This document shows, piece by piece, positions 1 through 11,962 of a DNA stretch of 49,826 nt; the stretch's first letter is position 1, and each line of letters begins with the position of its first letter. This DNA comes from an uncultured Pelagibacteraceae bacterium (GTDB lineage Bacteria > Pseudomonadota > Alphaproteobacteria > Pelagibacterales > Pelagibacteraceae). A model generated the notes under the pieces. The model searched no databases. It saw only the letters and a program-made list of their open reading frames with translations, and was not told where the DNA came from. Both the position numbers and the translations under genes were made by a program. Location: contig CACKOU010000008.1 of the NCBI GenBank assembly GCA_902601895.1, positions 1 to 49,826 on the forward strand, in the 5' to 3' direction.

Positions 1-3000
1 ACAATAGAAATATCAAAAACAAATCCTATTACAAAAGGTCCATACCTTCTTCAAACAATATTTAATGACAAAAATGAAAATAAAAATGAAGCTATTACTG
101 AAATATATAAAGTGTTGAGACCTGGGGAACCTCCAACAATAGAAATTGCAGCTCAAATTTTTAACAATTTATTTTTTAGTTCTGACAGATATGATTTGTC
201 TGACGTTGGCAGAGTTAAAATGAACTCCAGACTTGATTTAAACTGCTCTGATAAAATAACTATTTTAAGAAATGACGATATATTTGCGATTATACAAAAA
301 ATGCTTGATTTAAGAGATGGAAAAGATGATGTAGACGACATTGATCATCTTGGAAATAGAAGGGTTAGGTCAGTAGGAGAATTAGTCGAAAATCAGGCGA
401 GGATTGGTGTTTACAGAATGGAAAGAGCTATTAAAGAAAAAATGACAACTCTAGATGTCGAGTCAGCAATGCCCCAAGATTTAATTAATGCTAAACCGTT
501 AACTATTTCACTGAAAGATTTTTTTGCAACTTCACAACTTTCTCAATTTATGGATCAAACAAATCCTTTGTCTGAGATAACACATAAAAGAAGAGTTTCT
601 GCTCTTGGACCAGGTGGATTAACAAGAGAAAGAGCAGGTTTTGAAGTAAGAGATGTTCATCCAACTCATTATGGAAGAATTTGTCCAATTGAGACTCCAG
701 AGGGTCCGAATATTGGTCTTATCAACAGTCTTTCTACTTATTCAAAGATTAATAAATATGGTTTCATAGAAAGTCCTTACAAAAAAGTCGAGAAAGGCAT
801 TGTTCAAGATAAAATTGAATATTTATCAGCAATGGAAGAAACTAGATTTACAATAGCCCAAGCAAATTCTCTTATAAACAAAGATGGTAAATTTTTAGAG
901 CAGTTAGTTTCTTGCAGAGAAAATTTGAATTTTATTTTAGCTAAACCTGAAAATATCGATTATATTGATGTTTCGCCTAAACAATTAGTTTCGGTAGCAG
1001 CATCATTAATTCCATTTTTAGAGAATGATGATGCTAATAGAGCTTTAATGGGCTCAAATATGATGAGGCAAGCAGTCCCATTATTAAAACCAGAAGCACC
1101 ATTAGTTGGTACTGGTATTGAAAGTGATGTTGCTTTAGATTCAGGAGTAACTATTGTTGCACGAAGAGATGGAGTTGTTGATAAAATTGATGGAAAAAGA
1201 ATTGTAATTAAAGCCTCCAACGAAAAAGATTACTCAAAATCTGGTGTAGATATCTACAATCTACTAAAATTCAAAAGATCAAATCAAAATACTTGCATAA
1301 ATCAAAAGCCATTAGTGAGGGTTGGAGACAAAGTTAAACAAGGAGACATTATTGCAGATGGTCCATCGACTAAAATTGGAGAGTTGGCTTTAGGAAAGAA
1401 TGTAACTGTCGCGTTTATGCCTTGGCAAGGGTACAATTTTGAAGATTCAATTCTTATATCTGAAAGATGTGTTACTGATGATGTATTTACATCGATACAT
1501 ATTGAGGAATATGAAGTTATGGCTAGAGATACTAAATTAGGTGAAGAGGATATAACTAGAGACATTCCAAATGTTAATGAAGAGTCTCTCAAAAACTTAG
1601 ATGAGTCAGGAATTGTTTACATTGGAGCTGAAGTTAAACCTGGAGATATTCTTGTAGGAAAAGTTACACCAAAAGGAGATAGCGCCTCAGGTCCTGAGGA
1701 AAAATTACTTAGATCAATATTTGGTGAAAAAGCCATTGATGTAACCGACACATCATTAAAGATGCCAAGCGGAAGTGGAGGAACAGTCGTAGATGTTAGA
1801 GTATTTAATAGGCATGGAATTGATAAAGATGAAAGATCAATTACGATCGAGAGAGCTGAAATCGAAAGTGTTCAAGAAGATAAAATAGTTGAAGAAGAGA
1901 TATTAGAAAGAAGTATTAAACAAAGACTTTCTTCAATTTTGAGTGGCACAAATATAAATAAAAAAATTAAAGATGTTGAAGCAAATACTATTATATCAGA
2001 AGAAGTAATTGTAAATCTTCCAGTTTCAGACTTATTTAAAATTTCAGTTGATGATGAAAGCAAGCAGTCTTCATTATCTCAAATTAAAGATCAGTATAAT
2101 AGTGCAAAACAAGACATTCAAGACAGGTTCGAAGACAAAGTTTTAAAAATAAGGCAAGGAGATGATTTATTACCAAGCGTGATGAAGATGGTAAAAGTAT
2201 TTGTAGCAATAAAAAGAAGATTAAGACCAGGTGATAAAATGTCAGGAAGACATGGTAATAAAGGTGTAGTAAGTAAAATAGTTCCTGTTGAGGATATGCC
2301 ATATAGAGAGAATGGTAAGCCTGTAGATATAGTCCTTAACCCATTAGGTGTTCCTAGTAGAATGAATGTTGGACAAATACTAGAAACCCATCTTGGTTGG
2401 TCTTGTACGGAGCTAGGAGAAAAACTAAATCAATTAGTTAATGAAAACCAAAAGAAAATTGAAAAAACTGAGAAAATTAAATCATTTTTAAAAAATGTTT
2501 ATGGGAAAGAAATATATGACGAAAATATTGAAAAATTAAACATGTCTGAGTTTGAGGATTTGTGCTCTAACATAAGATATGGAGTTCCAATTGCAACTCC
2601 GGTGTTTGACGGTGCTAAAGAAAAAGATGTAACAAAAATGTTAGAATTAGCTGATCTGCCAAATTCAGGTCAAACAACTTTATGGGATGGACGAACTGGA
2701 GAAAAATTTGATAGACCAGTTACAGTAGGAACAATTTATATGTTAAAACTTCATCATTTAGTTGAGGATAAAATCCATGCAAGATCTACGGGTCCGTACA
2801 GTCTTGTTACACAACAACCGTTGGGAGGCAAAGCTCAACTAGGAGGACAAAGATTTGGTGAGATGGAGGTTTGGGCACTTGAAGCATACGGTGCCTCATA
2901 CACGCTTCAAGAAATTCTTACTGTTAAATCTGATGATGTTGCTGGAAGAGTAAAAGTATATGAAACAATAGTTAAAGGTGAAGAAAACTTTGAGTCTGGA

Positions 3001-3069
3001 ATTCCAGAATCTTTTAACGTTTTAGTGAAAGAAATTAAATCTCTCGCATTAAATGTGGAATTAAATTAA
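1..3069 (+). CDS. rpoB: RNA polymerase beta subunit (5' end outside window)
   Basis: Catalytic core subunit of DNA-dependent RNA polymerase. The reading frame is open from base 1, so the N-terminal part (roughly the first quarter of the family's ~1350 residues) lies outside the window and 1022 residues are visible. A GTG at 112 is internal, not a start. The rifampicin region (about 530-730) reads [18 protein letters not shown] followed by the invariant [14 protein letters not shown], with the Asp, His and Ser positions that are changed in resistant mutants all in the sensitive form. The C-terminus carries the [13 protein letters not shown] motif that contacts beta-prime. The stop is 1 nt before the rpoC ATG, as in a standard rpoBC operon. 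Confidence 0.99.
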   Translation, partial: TIEISKTNPITKGPYLLQTIFNDKNENKNEAITEIYKVLRPGEPPTIEIAAQIFNNLFFSSDRYDLSDVGRVKMNSRLDLNCSDKITILRNDDIFAIIQKMLDLRDGKDDVDDIDHLGNRRVRSVGELVENQARIGVYRMERAIKEKMTTLDVESAMPQDLINAKPLTISLKDFFATSQLSQFMDQTNPLSEITHKRRVSALGPGGLTRERAGFEVRDVHPTHYGRICPIETPEGPNIGLINSLSTYSKINKYGFIESPYKKVEKGIVQDKIEYLSAMEETRFTIAQANSLINKDGKFLEQLVSCRENLNFILAKPENIDYIDVSPKQLVSVAASLIPFLENDDANRALMGSNMMRQAVPLLKPEAPLVGTGIESDVALDSGVTIVARRDGVVDKIDGKRIVIKASNEKDYSKSGVDIYNLLKFKRSNQNTCINQKPLVRVGDKVKQGDIIADGPSTKIGELALGKNVTVAFMPWQGYNFEDSILISERCVTDDVFTSIHIEEYEVMARDTKLGEEDITRDIPNVNEESLKNLDESGIVYIGAEVKPGDILVGKVTPKGDSASGPEEKLLRSIFGEKAIDVTDTSLKMPSGSGGTVVDVRVFNRHGIDKDERSITIERAEIESVQEDKIVEEEILERSIKQRLSSILSGTNINKKIKDVEANTIISEEVIVNLPVSDLFKISVDDESKQSSLSQIKDQYNSAKQDIQDRFEDKVLKIRQGDDLLPSVMKMVKVFVAIKRRLRPGDKMSGRHGNKGVVSKIVPVEDMPYRENGKPVDIVLNPLGVPSRMNVGQILETHLGWSCTELGEKLNQLVNENQKKIEKTEKIKSFLKNVYGKEIYDENIEKLNMSEFEDLCSNIRYGVPIATPVFDGAKEKDVTKMLELADLPNSGQTTLWDGRTGEKFDRPVTVGTIYMLKLHHLVEDKIHARSTGPYSLVTQQPLGGKAQLGGQRFGEMEVWALEAYGASYTLQEILTVKSDDVAGRVKVYETIVKGEENFESGIPESFNVLVKEIKSLALNVELN

Positions 3070-3070
3070 A

Positions 3071-6000
3071 ATGAATAAACAATTAACAGACCTGTTTAAA
3101 TCATCAGATATCTCTGAAGCTCAAAATTTTAATAGTATCAAAATAACACTTGCTAGCCCTGAAAAAATCAAATCATGGACTTACGGTGAGATAAAAAAAC
3201 CTGAAACCATAAATTATAGAACATTTAGACCTGAAAAAGACGGATTGTTTTGTGCAAGAATATTTGGACCAATAAAAGATTATGAATGTCTTTGTGGTAA
3301 ATACAAAAGAATGAAATTTAGGGGGATTATTTGTGAAAAATGTGGAGTTGAAGTAACAAAATCCAATGTAAGAAGAGAAAGAATGGGACATATTAATTTA
3401 GCAACACCAGTTGCTCATATATGGTTTCTAAAATCTTTGCCAAGCAGAATATCCCTAGCAATAGACATGAAACTTAAAGAGGTAGAAAGAGTATTATATT
3501 TTGAGAATTTTATCGTAATAGAACCTGGATTAACAGGCCTTAAAAAAAATCAGCTCTTAGGAGAGGAAGAGCTTATAAAATACCAAGACGAATATGGTGA
3601 GGAGTCATTCACAGCTGGTATTGGAGCTGAAGCAATATTAGAAATACTCAAATCAATAGATTTGGAGCAAGAAAAAATATCATTAATTAAGTCAATTAAG
3701 GAGACAAAGTCTAAAGTATCAGAGGAAAGATCAATTAAAAGATTAAAATTAATAGAATCATTTTTAGAAACTGGAAACAAACCTGAATGGATGATTTTAA
3801 CAACAATCCCTGTAATTCCTCCAGAGTTAAGACCACTTGTACCATTAGATGGAGGGCGATTTGCTACTTCAGATTTAAATGATCTATATCGAAGGGTTAT
3901 CAATAGAAATAATCGTCTAAAAAGATTAATGGATCTTAAAGCTCCTGACATAATTGTAAGAAATGAAAAAAGAATGCTTCAGGAATCTGTAGATGCGTTA
4001 TTTGATAATGGACGTAGAGGAAGAGTAATTACTGGAACTGGAAAAAGACCTCTTAAATCTTTAGCAGAAATGCTAAAAGGTAAACAAGGAAGATTTAGAC
4101 AAAATTTATTAGGCAAGAGAGTAGATTACTCTGGAAGATCTGTAATTGTTGTTGGACCAGACTTGAAATTGCATGAATGTGGCTTACCAAAAAAAATGGC
4201 TCTAGAATTATTTAAACCTTTTCTTTATGCAAGATTAAACAAACTTGGATTAGCCTCAACAATAAAACAAGCAAAAAAACTTGTTGAAAGAGAGAGAACA
4301 GAAGTTTGGGACGCTTTAGAACTAATTGTTAGAGAACATCCAGTTATTTTAAATAGAGCTCCAACTTTGCATAGATTGGGCGTACAAGCATTTGAACCAA
4401 AATTAATTGAGGGTAATGCTATTGAATTACATCCGTTAACTTGTGCTGCATTTAATGCAGATTTTGATGGCGATCAAATGGCAGTCCACGTACCTTTAAG
4501 TTTAGAGGCTCAACTTGAAGCTAGAGTTTTAATGATGTCTACAAATAATATTTTAAGTCCATCTAACGGTAAACCTATAATTGTGCCTAGCCAAGATATG
4601 ATTTTAGGAATTTATTATCTTTCTCAGCCTCCTTATCAAAACGACAAAGTAGAAGGATATTTTGTAAATGTCTCAGAGATTGAACACGCTTTAGAGATAG
4701 GTCAAATAAAAGTTCATTCAAGAATTGTATCAAGATTTGAAACAATTGATGAAAAAGGAAATATAAAATTTGAAAAACATATAAGTACTGCAGGTAGGTT
4801 TTTATTAGCTAATTTAATTCCAAAAAATATAAATAATAAGTTTTCACTTGTTGATAGACTATTGCCTAAAAAAATTGTTTCAGAGGTTATCGATCATGTA
4901 TTCAGATTTGCCGGCCAAAAAAATACAGTTATATTTTGTGATAAATTAAAAGATCTCGGTTTTAAACATGCATTTAAAGCAGGAATATCATTTGGTAAAG
5001 ACGATCTTGTAATACCTGATAATAAGCAGCAATTAATTGATGAGACAAAAAAATTAATTTCTGATTATGAAAATCAATATGCTGAGGGCTTAATTACTAG
5101 AGGTGAAAAATATAACAAAGTTATCGATGCATGGTCAAAATGTACAGATAAAGTTGCATCTGAAATGATGAAGAGAATTTCGGCAACCGAAATGACTCAA
5201 GATGGCCTGAAGATTAATTCTGTATTCATGATGGCAGATAGCGGTGCCAGAGGTTCTGCTGCTCAAATGAAACAATTAGCTGGTATGAGAGGCTTAATAG
5301 CTAAACCATCTGGTGAAATTATAGAGTCTCCAATTACGTCAAACTTTAAAGAAGGTTTGACAGCATTAGAATATTTTAATTCCACTCACGGTGCAAGAAA
5401 AGGACTCGCAGACACTGCGCTTAAAACCGCTAGTTCTGGTTATTTAACAAGAAGACTCTGTGATGTAGCTCAAGATTTAACTATCACTCAACTCAAATGT
5501 GACAATCCAAGTTTTATTAAATTAACAGAGGTTTTAGAGGGTGGAAATATAATGGTAAGCTTGTCTGAAAGATCACTGGGAAGAGTAACCGCAAAAGACG
5601 TAAAAAACCCTTTAACTGGAGATATATTAATTAAAAAGAATAGTATGATTGATGAGGCAGCTTGTGAAAAGATAGATTCAGCTGGTGTTAAAAACTTAAA
5701 CGTATATTCAGTTATGACTTGCAGCCTAAAAGAAGGTGTATGTGCCACTTGTTATGGGCGAGATTTATCTAGAGGTAAAATGGTGCATGTAGGTGAGGCA
5801 GTTGGAATGATATCTGCACAGTCGATTGGTGAACCAGGTACACAGCTTACAATGAGAACATTTCACGTTGGAGGAACGGCATCAGTAAAACAAGATTCTC
5901 AAATAGTTTCAAATAACGATGGTGTATTGAAAATTGTTAATACAAATTTACTAGAAGACTCAAAAAAGAACTTAATAGTTATGGGAAGAAATACGGAACT

Positions 6001-7234
6001 GTCAATTGAAGATGATAAAGGTTTACAGGTTGCTTCATATAAAGTGCCATATGGTTCAAAACTATTTTTCCAAAATGGAGATAGAGTAAAAAAAGGAAAT
6101 AAAGTCTGTGAATGGGATCCTTATACTACACCAGTTATAGCTGAAAAAGATGGAATAGCCAATTATGTAGATTTAATTGACGGGGTATCAATTGCTGAAA
6201 CAACTGATGATGCCACTGGTATATCTACTAAAGCAGTGGTCGATTGGAAAACACAATCTAAAAATACAGATTTAAAACCAAGAATTACTTTGAGAGATGC
6301 TAAAGGAAATGTAATTAAAAAAGCTGATGACAATGAAGCAAGATACTATTTAGTTCCAGACTCTATATTATCAGTAAAAGATGGACAAAAAATTTCAGCT
6401 GGTGACGTTATTGCAAGACTACCAAAAGAGACAACAAAAACTAAAGATATAACTGGTGGATTACCAAGAGTTGCTGAATTATTTGAAGCAAGAAAAGCAA
6501 AAGATAGCGCAATAATTGCTGAGAATGATGGCAAAGTAATATTTGGTAAAGAGGTCAGAGGAAAGCAGAGAGTGACAATAGAGTCTGAGAATGGTGATAG
6601 TTCAAGCTATTTAATTCCTAAAGGAAAGCATATTAATTTCAACCAAGGTGAAAAAATAAAAAAAGGTGAATACTTGTTAGATGGTCAACCATTGCCACAT
6701 GATATTTTAAGAATTTTAGGTATTGAGGAATTAACAGAGTATTTTGTAAACCAAGTTCAAGATGTTTATAGACTTCAGGGTGTAATAATCAACGATAAGC
6801 ATATCGAAGTTATATTAAGACAGATGTTGAAGAAAGTTGAGGTTAAAACCCAAGGTGATAGCTCTTACTTACCAGGTGAAATAGTTGATAGGATTAAATT
6901 TGAAAGTACCAATGAAAAACTTGTTAAAGATGGAAAAAATCCTGCTGGTGGAGAAAGAGTATTGATGGGAATAACTAAAGCATCATTACAAACTGAATCT
7001 TTTATTTCTGCTGCTTCCTTCCAAGAAACTACAAGAGTTTTAACAGATGCTGCTATCAAAGGTAAGGTAGATAAGCTCTCTGGACTAAAAGAAAATGTAA
7101 TCGTTGGTAGATTAGTTCCTGCAGGAACTGGATCTGTTAAAAACTTATGGAACAAAAAAGCTCGATTAGATGATGAAAAATTCATATCTGAAAATGAAAA
7201 AATAGAACAAGCAGAAAACCCAATAAATCAATAG
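3071..7234 (+). CDS. rpoC: RNA polymerase beta-prime subunit
   Basis: Largest RNA polymerase subunit, 1387 aa against 1407 in E. coli. An N-terminal zinc site (Cys-X-Cys ... CEKC) lies around residues 74-92. The catalytic Mg-binding motif [12 protein letters not shown] is near residues 460-472. A second zinc cluster ([14 protein letters not shown]) and the trigger-loop region with [16 protein letters not shown] follow near 5800-5870 nt. It starts 1 nt after rpoB, so the two are almost certainly cotranscribed and translationally coupled. A 154-nt gap to rpsL follows, the longest non-coding stretch in the ribosomal block. Length and motifs indicate an intact gene. Confidence 0.99.
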   Translation: MNKQLTDLFKSSDISEAQNFNSIKITLASPEKIKSWTYGEIKKPETINYRTFRPEKDGLFCARIFGPIKDYECLCGKYKRMKFRGIICEKCGVEVTKSNVRRERMGHINLATPVAHIWFLKSLPSRISLAIDMKLKEVERVLYFENFIVIEPGLTGLKKNQLLGEEELIKYQDEYGEESFTAGIGAEAILEILKSIDLEQEKISLIKSIKETKSKVSEERSIKRLKLIESFLETGNKPEWMILTTIPVIPPELRPLVPLDGGRFATSDLNDLYRRVINRNNRLKRLMDLKAPDIIVRNEKRMLQESVDALFDNGRRGRVITGTGKRPLKSLAEMLKGKQGRFRQNLLGKRVDYSGRSVIVVGPDLKLHECGLPKKMALELFKPFLYARLNKLGLASTIKQAKKLVERERTEVWDALELIVREHPVILNRAPTLHRLGVQAFEPKLIEGNAIELHPLTCAAFNADFDGDQMAVHVPLSLEAQLEARVLMMSTNNILSPSNGKPIIVPSQDMILGIYYLSQPPYQNDKVEGYFVNVSEIEHALEIGQIKVHSRIVSRFETIDEKGNIKFEKHISTAGRFLLANLIPKNINNKFSLVDRLLPKKIVSEVIDHVFRFAGQKNTVIFCDKLKDLGFKHAFKAGISFGKDDLVIPDNKQQLIDETKKLISDYENQYAEGLITRGEKYNKVIDAWSKCTDKVASEMMKRISATEMTQDGLKINSVFMMADSGARGSAAQMKQLAGMRGLIAKPSGEIIESPITSNFKEGLTALEYFNSTHGARKGLADTALKTASSGYLTRRLCDVAQDLTITQLKCDNPSFIKLTEVLEGGNIMVSLSERSLGRVTAKDVKNPLTGDILIKKNSMIDEAACEKIDSAGVKNLNVYSVMTCSLKEGVCATCYGRDLSRGKMVHVGEAVGMISAQSIGEPGTQLTMRTFHVGGTASVKQDSQIVSNNDGVLKIVNTNLLEDSKKNLIVMGRNTELSIEDDKGLQVASYKVPYGSKLFFQNGDRVKKGNKVCEWDPYTTPVIAEKDGIANYVDLIDGVSIAETTDDATGISTKAVVDWKTQSKNTDLKPRITLRDAKGNVIKKADDNEARYYLVPDSILSVKDGQKISAGDVIARLPKETTKTKDITGGLPRVAELFEARKAKDSAIIAENDGKVIFGKEVRGKQRVTIESENGDSSSYLIPKGKHINFNQGEKIKKGEYLLDGQPLPHDILRILGIEELTEYFVNQVQDVYRLQGVIINDKHIEVILRQMLKKVEVKTQGDSSYLPGEIVDRIKFESTNEKLVKDGKNPAGGERVLMGITKASLQTESFISAASFQETTRVLTDAAIKGKVDKLSGLKENVIVGRLVPAGTGSVKNLWNKKARLDDEKFISENEKIEQAENPINQ

Positions 7235-7263
7235 AAATTTAACATATTTAGCTCTCTTTTAAT

Positions 7264-7291
7264 TTGACAAATGAATTTTCTATAGTATTTT
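7264..7291 (+). promoter_or_regulatory. candidate sigma-70 promoter ahead of rpsL
   Basis: A perfect -35 hexamer TTGACA (7264-7269) is followed after 16 bp by a weak -10 TATTTT (7286-7291). TATAGT and TAGTAT lie slightly upstream but at poor spacing. It sits in the only sizeable gap between rpoC and the ribosomal genes, where an extra promoter for the str/S10 block would be expected. The -10 assignment is uncertain in such AT-rich DNA. Confidence 0.45.
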
Positions 7292-7342
7292 GTGCGTGAT
7301 TTTTGGTTGGAATGTAGTGCCTTGTGTACTAAACGCTGCCAC

Positions 7343-7362
7343 AAATAACCTGTCAGTTATTT
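7343..7362 (+). promoter_or_regulatory. hairpin in the rpsL leader
   Basis: AAATAAC (7343-7349) and GTTATTT (7356-7362) form a perfect 7-bp stem with a 6-nt loop CTGTCA, followed by CCCC. It ends 26 nt before the rpsL ATG and would lie in the leader of a transcript from the candidate promoter at 7264. It could be a translational or attenuation element of the ribosomal operon or chance. No match to a known leader family is claimed. Confidence 0.35.
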
Positions 7363-7388
7363 CCCCAAAAAAATACTTAAAAAATATT

Positions 7389-7760
7389 ATGCCAACAATT
7401 AATCAATTGCTAAGAAAAAAAAGAGTAAGGCCTCTTACTAGAAATAAAGTTCCAGCGTTGCAAAAACAACCTTTAAAGAGAGGAGTTTGTGTAAAAGTTT
7501 ATACTACTACCCCAAAGAAACCTAACTCTGCTTTAAGAAAGGTTGCAAGAGTTAGATTATCCAACGGATTTGAGGTTACAGCTTATATTCCTGGTGAGGG
7601 TCATAATTTACAAGAGCACTCTGTAGTTATGATAAGAGGAGGAAGAGTAAAAGATTTACCAGGTGTTCGATATCATATTTTAAGAGGCAACCTAGATACC
7701 CAAGGAGTTGCAAATAGAAAACAAAGAAGATCTCTTTATGGAACCAAAAAAGGGAAGTAA
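7389..7760 (+). CDS. rpsL: 30S ribosomal protein S12
   Basis: Decoding-centre protein, 123 aa as in most bacteria. The frame is open from 7290, but homology begins at [12 protein letters not shown], so the ATG at 7389 is chosen and the 33 upstream residues are untranslated leader. The [12 protein letters not shown] loop (Lys at the position giving streptomycin resistance when mutated) and [13 protein letters not shown] (Asp that is methylthiolated in many bacteria) are present. It begins the str-type cluster, followed 5 nt later by rpsG. Confidence 0.98.
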   Translation: MPTINQLLRKKRVRPLTRNKVPALQKQPLKRGVCVKVYTTTPKKPNSALRKVARVRLSNGFEVTAYIPGEGHNLQEHSVVMIRGGRVKDLPGVRYHILRGNLDTQGVANRKQRRSLYGTKKGK

Positions 7761-7765
7761 TTTTT

Positions 7766-8236
7766 ATGTCTAGAAAAAGAAGAGCTCCAAAAAAAATACC
7801 AATTGTAGATCCTAAATACAAATCAGTAATAATTCCAAAATTAATAAATTCTATAATGTATGACGGTAAAAAAACAACTGCAGAAAAAATAGTTTATGAT
7901 GCACTAGATAAGATTAAATCAAAGTCTAAGGATGAGCCTATAACAATATTTAATGATGCTATAAATAATGTTAGACCAACGGTAGAGGTACGCTCAAGAA
8001 GAGTAGGTGGTGCTACTTACCAAGTGCCAGTTGAGGTTAAATCAAAACGTTCTCAAGCTTTAGCTTTAAGATGGATTATTGATGCTTCTAGAAAAAGAAA
8101 AGATAAAAAAATGTCCGATAAGTTATTTAATGAAATTTATGATGCTTATCAAAATAAAGGTTCCGCAATAAAAAAGAAAGAAGATACACATAAAATGGCA
8201 GAGTCAAATAAAGCTTTTGCGCATTTTAGATGGTAA
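7766..8236 (+). CDS. rpsG: 30S ribosomal protein S7
   Basis: Primary 16S rRNA-binding protein that organises the head of the small subunit, 156 aa, the usual length. It begins [10 protein letters not shown] and contains the family's conserved stretch [19 protein letters not shown] (about residues 73-91) and the C-terminal helix ending AFAHFRW. An AGGGAAG Shine-Dalgarno-like sequence sits about 8 nt before the ATG at 7766. fusA follows after 5 nt. In E. coli S7 represses its own operon; whether that holds here cannot be seen. Confidence 0.98.
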   Translation: MSRKRRAPKKIPIVDPKYKSVIIPKLINSIMYDGKKTTAEKIVYDALDKIKSKSKDEPITIFNDAINNVRPTVEVRSRRVGGATYQVPVEVKSKRSQALALRWIIDASRKRKDKKMSDKLFNEIYDAYQNKGSAIKKKEDTHKMAESNKAFAHFRW

Positions 8237-8241
8237 GTTAC

Positions 8242-10317
8242 ATGGCTAAAACACATACATTAGACAAGTATAGAAATATTGGGATTATGGCACACATTGA
8301 TGCTGGTAAGACTACAACTACTGAAAGAATATTATATTATACAGGAAAAAGTCATAAAATTGGAGAAGTGCACGATGGTGCAGCAACAATGGATTGGATG
8401 GAACAGGAGCAAGAACGTGGAATTACAATAACTTCTGCTGCAACAACTTGTTTTTGGAGAGAGCATAGAATTAATATAATTGATACCCCAGGTCACGTAG
8501 ATTTTACAATCGAGGTAGAGAGATCTTTGAAGGTTTTAGATGGTGCTGTTGCAGTATTTGATGGTGTTGCCGGTGTTGAACCACAATCTGAAACAGTTTG
8601 GAGGCAAGCTGATAAATATAAAGTTCCTAGAATTTGTTTTGTTAATAAACTTGATAGGACTGGTGCAGATTTCTTTAGATGTGTGGATATGATTAAAGAT
8701 AGACTCGGAGCCAAACCTTTAGTTATGCAGATTCCAATTGGAATAGAAGCTTCATTACAAGGTGTTGTTGATTTAGTTAAAATGAAAGCTATTGTTTGGA
8801 AAAATGAAGACCTTGGTGCTGAATGGGAAGAAAAAGATATTCCAGATGACCTAAAAGATATTTGTGATAAATACAGACAAGAATTAGTTGAGACAGCTGT
8901 TGAGCAAGATGAAAAATTAATGGAAGCCTATTTAGGCGGTGATGAAATTAAAAAAGAAGATTTGATTAAATGTGTAAGAAAAGGATGTTTAAATTTCGAA
9001 TTTGTACCAGTTTTAACAGGTTCTGCTTTTAAAAATAAAGGTGTTCAACCATTATTAGACGCTGTTGTAGATTACTTACCAAGTCCTGAGGATCTAGGAT
9101 CTATTATGGGTACAAAACCTGGATCAAACGAAGAAATTGAAATGAAGTTTGAGGATAGTGCTCCTTTTTCGGCATTAGCTTTTAAAGTAGCAACAGATCC
9201 ATTTGTAGGAAGTCTTACATTTATTAGAATTTATTCAGGTACAGTGAAATCAGGAACTGGAGTTTATAATACTTCTTCAGATAAAGAAGAAAGAGTTGGT
9301 AGAATGCTTCTAATGCATGCTAATTCAAGAGAAGATATCAAAGAAGCAAGCGCAGGTGATATTGTTGCGCTCGCTGGATTAAAAAATACAATAACAGGTC
9401 ATACATTAGCAAATAAAGATGCACCAGTATTACTTGAGCCTATGGAATTTCCAGATCCAGTTATTGAAATTGCAGTTGAACCAAAATCAAAAGCTGATCA
9501 AGAAAAAATGGGTGAAGCATTGGGAAGATTAGCTAAAGAAGATCCCTCATTTAGAGTGTCATCAGACGAAGAGTCAGGTCAAACAATAATTAAAGGAATG
9601 GGTGAGTTACATTTAGATATTATTGTTGATAGAATGAAAAGAGAATTTAAAGTTGAAGCAAATGTAGGAGCACCTCAAGTTGCATACAGAGAAACAATTT
9701 TAAATGCTGCTGAGTTTGATTATACACACAAAAAACAGAGTGGTGGTGCAGGACAGTTTGCTAGAGTAAAATTATCTGTTGAACCACTAGAACCAGGCAA
9801 AGGTAGAGAAATTGAAAGTAAAATCAAAGGAGGAGCAATTCCAAAAGAATTTATACCAGGGGTCGAAAAAGGTGTAGAGACAATAGCTGATGGCGGAATT
9901 TTAGCCGGATTCCCTTTGATTGATTATAAAGTTACAATCTTAGATGGTTTACACCATGATGTTGACTCAAGTGTATTAGCCTTTGAGCTTGCTTCAAGAC
10001 AATGTTTTAAAGAGGCATGTGCCAGAGGAACTCTAAAACTTTTAGAACCAGTAATGAGAGTAGAAGTAGTCACTCCAGAAGATTATATGGGAGATGTAAT
10101 AGGTGATTTGAATAGTAGAAGAGGTCAAATAAGTACACAAGAGCAAAGAGGGAATGCAACAGTAATAACCGCAATGGTGCCATTAGCAAATATGTTTGGT
10201 TATATAAATAGCTTAAGATCTATGTCACAAGGAAGAGCTCAATACTCAATGTTTTTTGATCATTACGACAAGGTTCCACAAAATGTTCAAGATGAGGTAA
10301 CGAAGAAAACAGGTTAA
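8242..10317 (+). CDS. fusA: Elongation factor G
   Basis: GTPase that drives translocation and, with RRF, ribosome recycling; 691 aa. The ATG at 8242 is preferred ([20 protein letters not shown]) over the in-frame ATG at 8230, which would overlap the end of rpsG and add four non-homologous residues. The P-loop [12 protein letters not shown] is at about residues 15-26, switch [11 protein letters not shown] near 80-88 and the specificity motif NKLD near 138. The C-terminal domains IV-V are complete. The expected tuf gene does not follow: rpsJ begins 2 nt after the stop. Confidence 0.98.
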   Translation: MAKTHTLDKYRNIGIMAHIDAGKTTTTERILYYTGKSHKIGEVHDGAATMDWMEQEQERGITITSAATTCFWREHRINIIDTPGHVDFTIEVERSLKVLDGAVAVFDGVAGVEPQSETVWRQADKYKVPRICFVNKLDRTGADFFRCVDMIKDRLGAKPLVMQIPIGIEASLQGVVDLVKMKAIVWKNEDLGAEWEEKDIPDDLKDICDKYRQELVETAVEQDEKLMEAYLGGDEIKKEDLIKCVRKGCLNFEFVPVLTGSAFKNKGVQPLLDAVVDYLPSPEDLGSIMGTKPGSNEEIEMKFEDSAPFSALAFKVATDPFVGSLTFIRIYSGTVKSGTGVYNTSSDKEERVGRMLLMHANSREDIKEASAGDIVALAGLKNTITGHTLANKDAPVLLEPMEFPDPVIEIAVEPKSKADQEKMGEALGRLAKEDPSFRVSSDEESGQTIIKGMGELHLDIIVDRMKREFKVEANVGAPQVAYRETILNAAEFDYTHKKQSGGAGQFARVKLSVEPLEPGKGREIESKIKGGAIPKEFIPGVEKGVETIADGGILAGFPLIDYKVTILDGLHHDVDSSVLAFELASRQCFKEACARGTLKLLEPVMRVEVVTPEDYMGDVIGDLNSRRGQISTQEQRGNATVITAMVPLANMFGYINSLRSMSQGRAQYSMFFDHYDKVPQNVQDEVTKKTG

Positions 10318-10319
10318 TT

Positions 10320-10628
10320 ATGGATAAACAAAATATTAGAATAAAATTAAGAGCTTACGATAACAAGGTTTTGGATCAGTCTACTGAGGAGATCGTAAAT
10401 ACTGTTAAAAGGACAGGAGCTAATATTAAAGGTCCAATTCCTCTACCTACAAAAATAGAGAGATACACTGTTTTAAGATCACCACATATTGATAAAAAAA
10501 GTAGAGAACAATTCGAAACAAGAACTCATAAAAGATTAATTGATATTATTGAACCTACACCCGCAACAGTTGAAGCGCTAATGAAACTTGATTTAGCATC
10601 GGGAGTAGATGTGGAGATTAAAATATAA
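10320..10628 (+). CDS. rpsJ: 30S ribosomal protein S10
   Basis: Small-subunit head protein, also the NusE partner of NusB in antitermination; 102 aa, standard length. It begins [14 protein letters not shown] and contains the conserved GPIPLPTK and [14 protein letters not shown] stretches. Normally it is the first gene of a separate S10 operon. Here it starts 2 nt after fusA with no room for a promoter, so the str and S10 clusters are fused. Its TAA overlaps the rplC ATG by one base. Confidence 0.98.
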   Translation: MDKQNIRIKLRAYDNKVLDQSTEEIVNTVKRTGANIKGPIPLPTKIERYTVLRSPHIDKKSREQFETRTHKRLIDIIEPTPATVEALMKLDLASGVDVEIKI

Positions 10629-11338
10629 TGGATAATTTAGCCTTAATTGGAAAAAAAATAGGAATGTCTAGAGAGTTTTTTAAAACCGGCCAATCAGTTC
10701 CAGTTACTGTGTTAAAAATGGAGACTGGAAGAGTTATAAACATTATAAACAAAGAAAATAGAGGATATAGCGCAGTCCAAATAGGATTTGGAAAAATAAA
10801 AAACTCAAAATTAACCAAAGCTATGAAAGGTTATTTTGCAAAAAAAAACACAGAGCCAAAAAAAACTCTTAAAGAGTTTAGGTTAGATAATACTGAGAAT
10901 TTTAAAGAAGGAAATGAAATTGGATTAGAAATATTCGAAAATGTAAAATTTGTTGATGTTAAGTCTAAGACAATTGGTAAAGGATTTGCCGGAGTTATGA
11001 AAAGACACAACTTTGGTGGATTAAGGGCTACTCACGGAGTTTCTATTTCTCACAGATCACATGGTTCTACAGGACAAAGACAAGACCCAGGTAAAGTTTT
11101 TAAAGGAAAAAAAATGGCTGGTCATATGGGAGATAAAATAAGAACTATTCAAAATATCGAGGTTGTAAAAACTGACAAAAAAAACAATTTGCTATACTTA
11201 AAAGGTTCTATTCCTGGATCAAAAAATACCGAAGTTTTAATTAAAAAATCAGTCAAGAATATTACTCGGATGTCAATAGGTGAAAAAATTGAACAAATTG
11301 AAAAACAAAAAAAATCAGTTGATAAAAAGAAAAAGTAG
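10628..11338 (+). CDS. rplC: 50S ribosomal protein L3
   Basis: Early-assembly 23S rRNA-binding protein, 236 aa, slightly longer than the 209 of E. coli because of a Lys-rich C-terminal tail (ending SVDKKKK). The tip loop near the peptidyl-transferase centre is present (SHRSHGSTGQRQDPGKVFKG), including the Gln that PrmB methylates in enterobacteria. Its ATG overlaps the rpsJ stop (TAATG), and rplD begins directly after its stop. Confidence 0.97.
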   Translation: MDNLALIGKKIGMSREFFKTGQSVPVTVLKMETGRVINIINKENRGYSAVQIGFGKIKNSKLTKAMKGYFAKKNTEPKKTLKEFRLDNTENFKEGNEIGLEIFENVKFVDVKSKTIGKGFAGVMKRHNFGGLRATHGVSISHRSHGSTGQRQDPGKVFKGKKMAGHMGDKIRTIQNIEVVKTDKKNNLLYLKGSIPGSKNTEVLIKKSVKNITRMSIGEKIEQIEKQKKSVDKKKK

Positions 11339-11962
11339 ATGAAAATAAATAAATTAAGTATTGATGGAAAAAAACAGAGCATTGAAGTTCTAGATAAAAT
11401 CTTCAGTGCCAAAATTAATAATCAATTAGTCAGCGGTGTCATTTACAAATTGAACGCAAATTTTAAAGGTAGAAAAGCAAAGACTAAGCAAAGAAATGAA
11501 ATTACAGGCTCAACTTCTAAAATTTATTCGCAAAAAGGTACTGGTAATGCAAGACATTCTAGTAAAAAAGCACCTATATTTGTAGGTGGAGGGATAGCTC
11601 ATGGACCAAAAGGTCAGGATAACTACAAAATTAGAAAATTAAATAAGAGTGAAAAAAAAATGAGTATTGCCTCACTTATCACTGAAAAGAATAAATCTAA
11701 TAACTTAATTATTTTTGATGATTTTGGAAAAAAAATTGAAAAAACAAAAGAAATGTTTGAACTTTTAAAGAAGTTTGATGCAAATAATTCATTATTAATA
11801 GTAGATACTAAATCAAAAGATAATATTTTAAAATCAACTAAAAATATTCCTAATGTCAAATTAACAGACGCAAATCATTTTAGTGCATTTGATTTAGTTA
11901 AATACAAAAAAATCATTTTTACTGAGAGTTCAGTTAAAGAATTGGAAAAAAGGTATCAATAA
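11339..11962 (+). CDS. rplD: 50S ribosomal protein L4
   Basis: Large-subunit protein lining the exit tunnel, 207 aa, typical length. The tunnel loop is recognisable (EITGSTSKIYSQKGTGNARH, about residues 57-76), followed by FVGGGIAHGPK. The C-terminal half is divergent and Lys/Asn-rich, in keeping with the base composition. In E. coli L4 represses the S10 operon through its leader; no such leader exists here because the genes upstream abut. It overlaps rplW by one base (TAATG). Confidence 0.97.
   Translation: MKINKLSIDGKKQSIEVLDKIFSAKINNQLVSGVIYKLNANFKGRKAKTKQRNEITGSTSKIYSQKGTGNARHSSKKAPIFVGGGIAHGPKGQDNYKIRKLNKSEKKMSIASLITEKNKSNNLIIFDDFGKKIEKTKEMFELLKKFDANNSLLIVDTKSKDNILKSTKNIPNVKLTDANHFSAFDLVKYKKIIFTESSVKELEKRYQ

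Noticed and set aside
112-114. GTG as a start for rpoB
   Set aside because: The frame is open to base 1 and encodes typical RpoB sequence ([11 protein letters not shown]) upstream, so this is an internal codon of a gene cut by the window.
530-620. Rifampicin-resistance-like change in rpoB
   Set aside because: The differences from E. coli (Thr for Asn, Val for Ile) are not at resistance positions and look like ordinary alphaproteobacterial variation.
3550-3951. 133-codon open frame on the - strand inside rpoC
   Set aside because: It is antisense to a highly conserved part of rpoC and its product shows no domain; like similar antisense frames in rpoB, topA and soxA it is a shadow of the real gene.
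7290-7388. N-terminal 33-residue extension of S12
   Set aside because: The residues have no similarity to S12, and a normal-length protein starts at the ATG at 7389; the region is better read as leader RNA.
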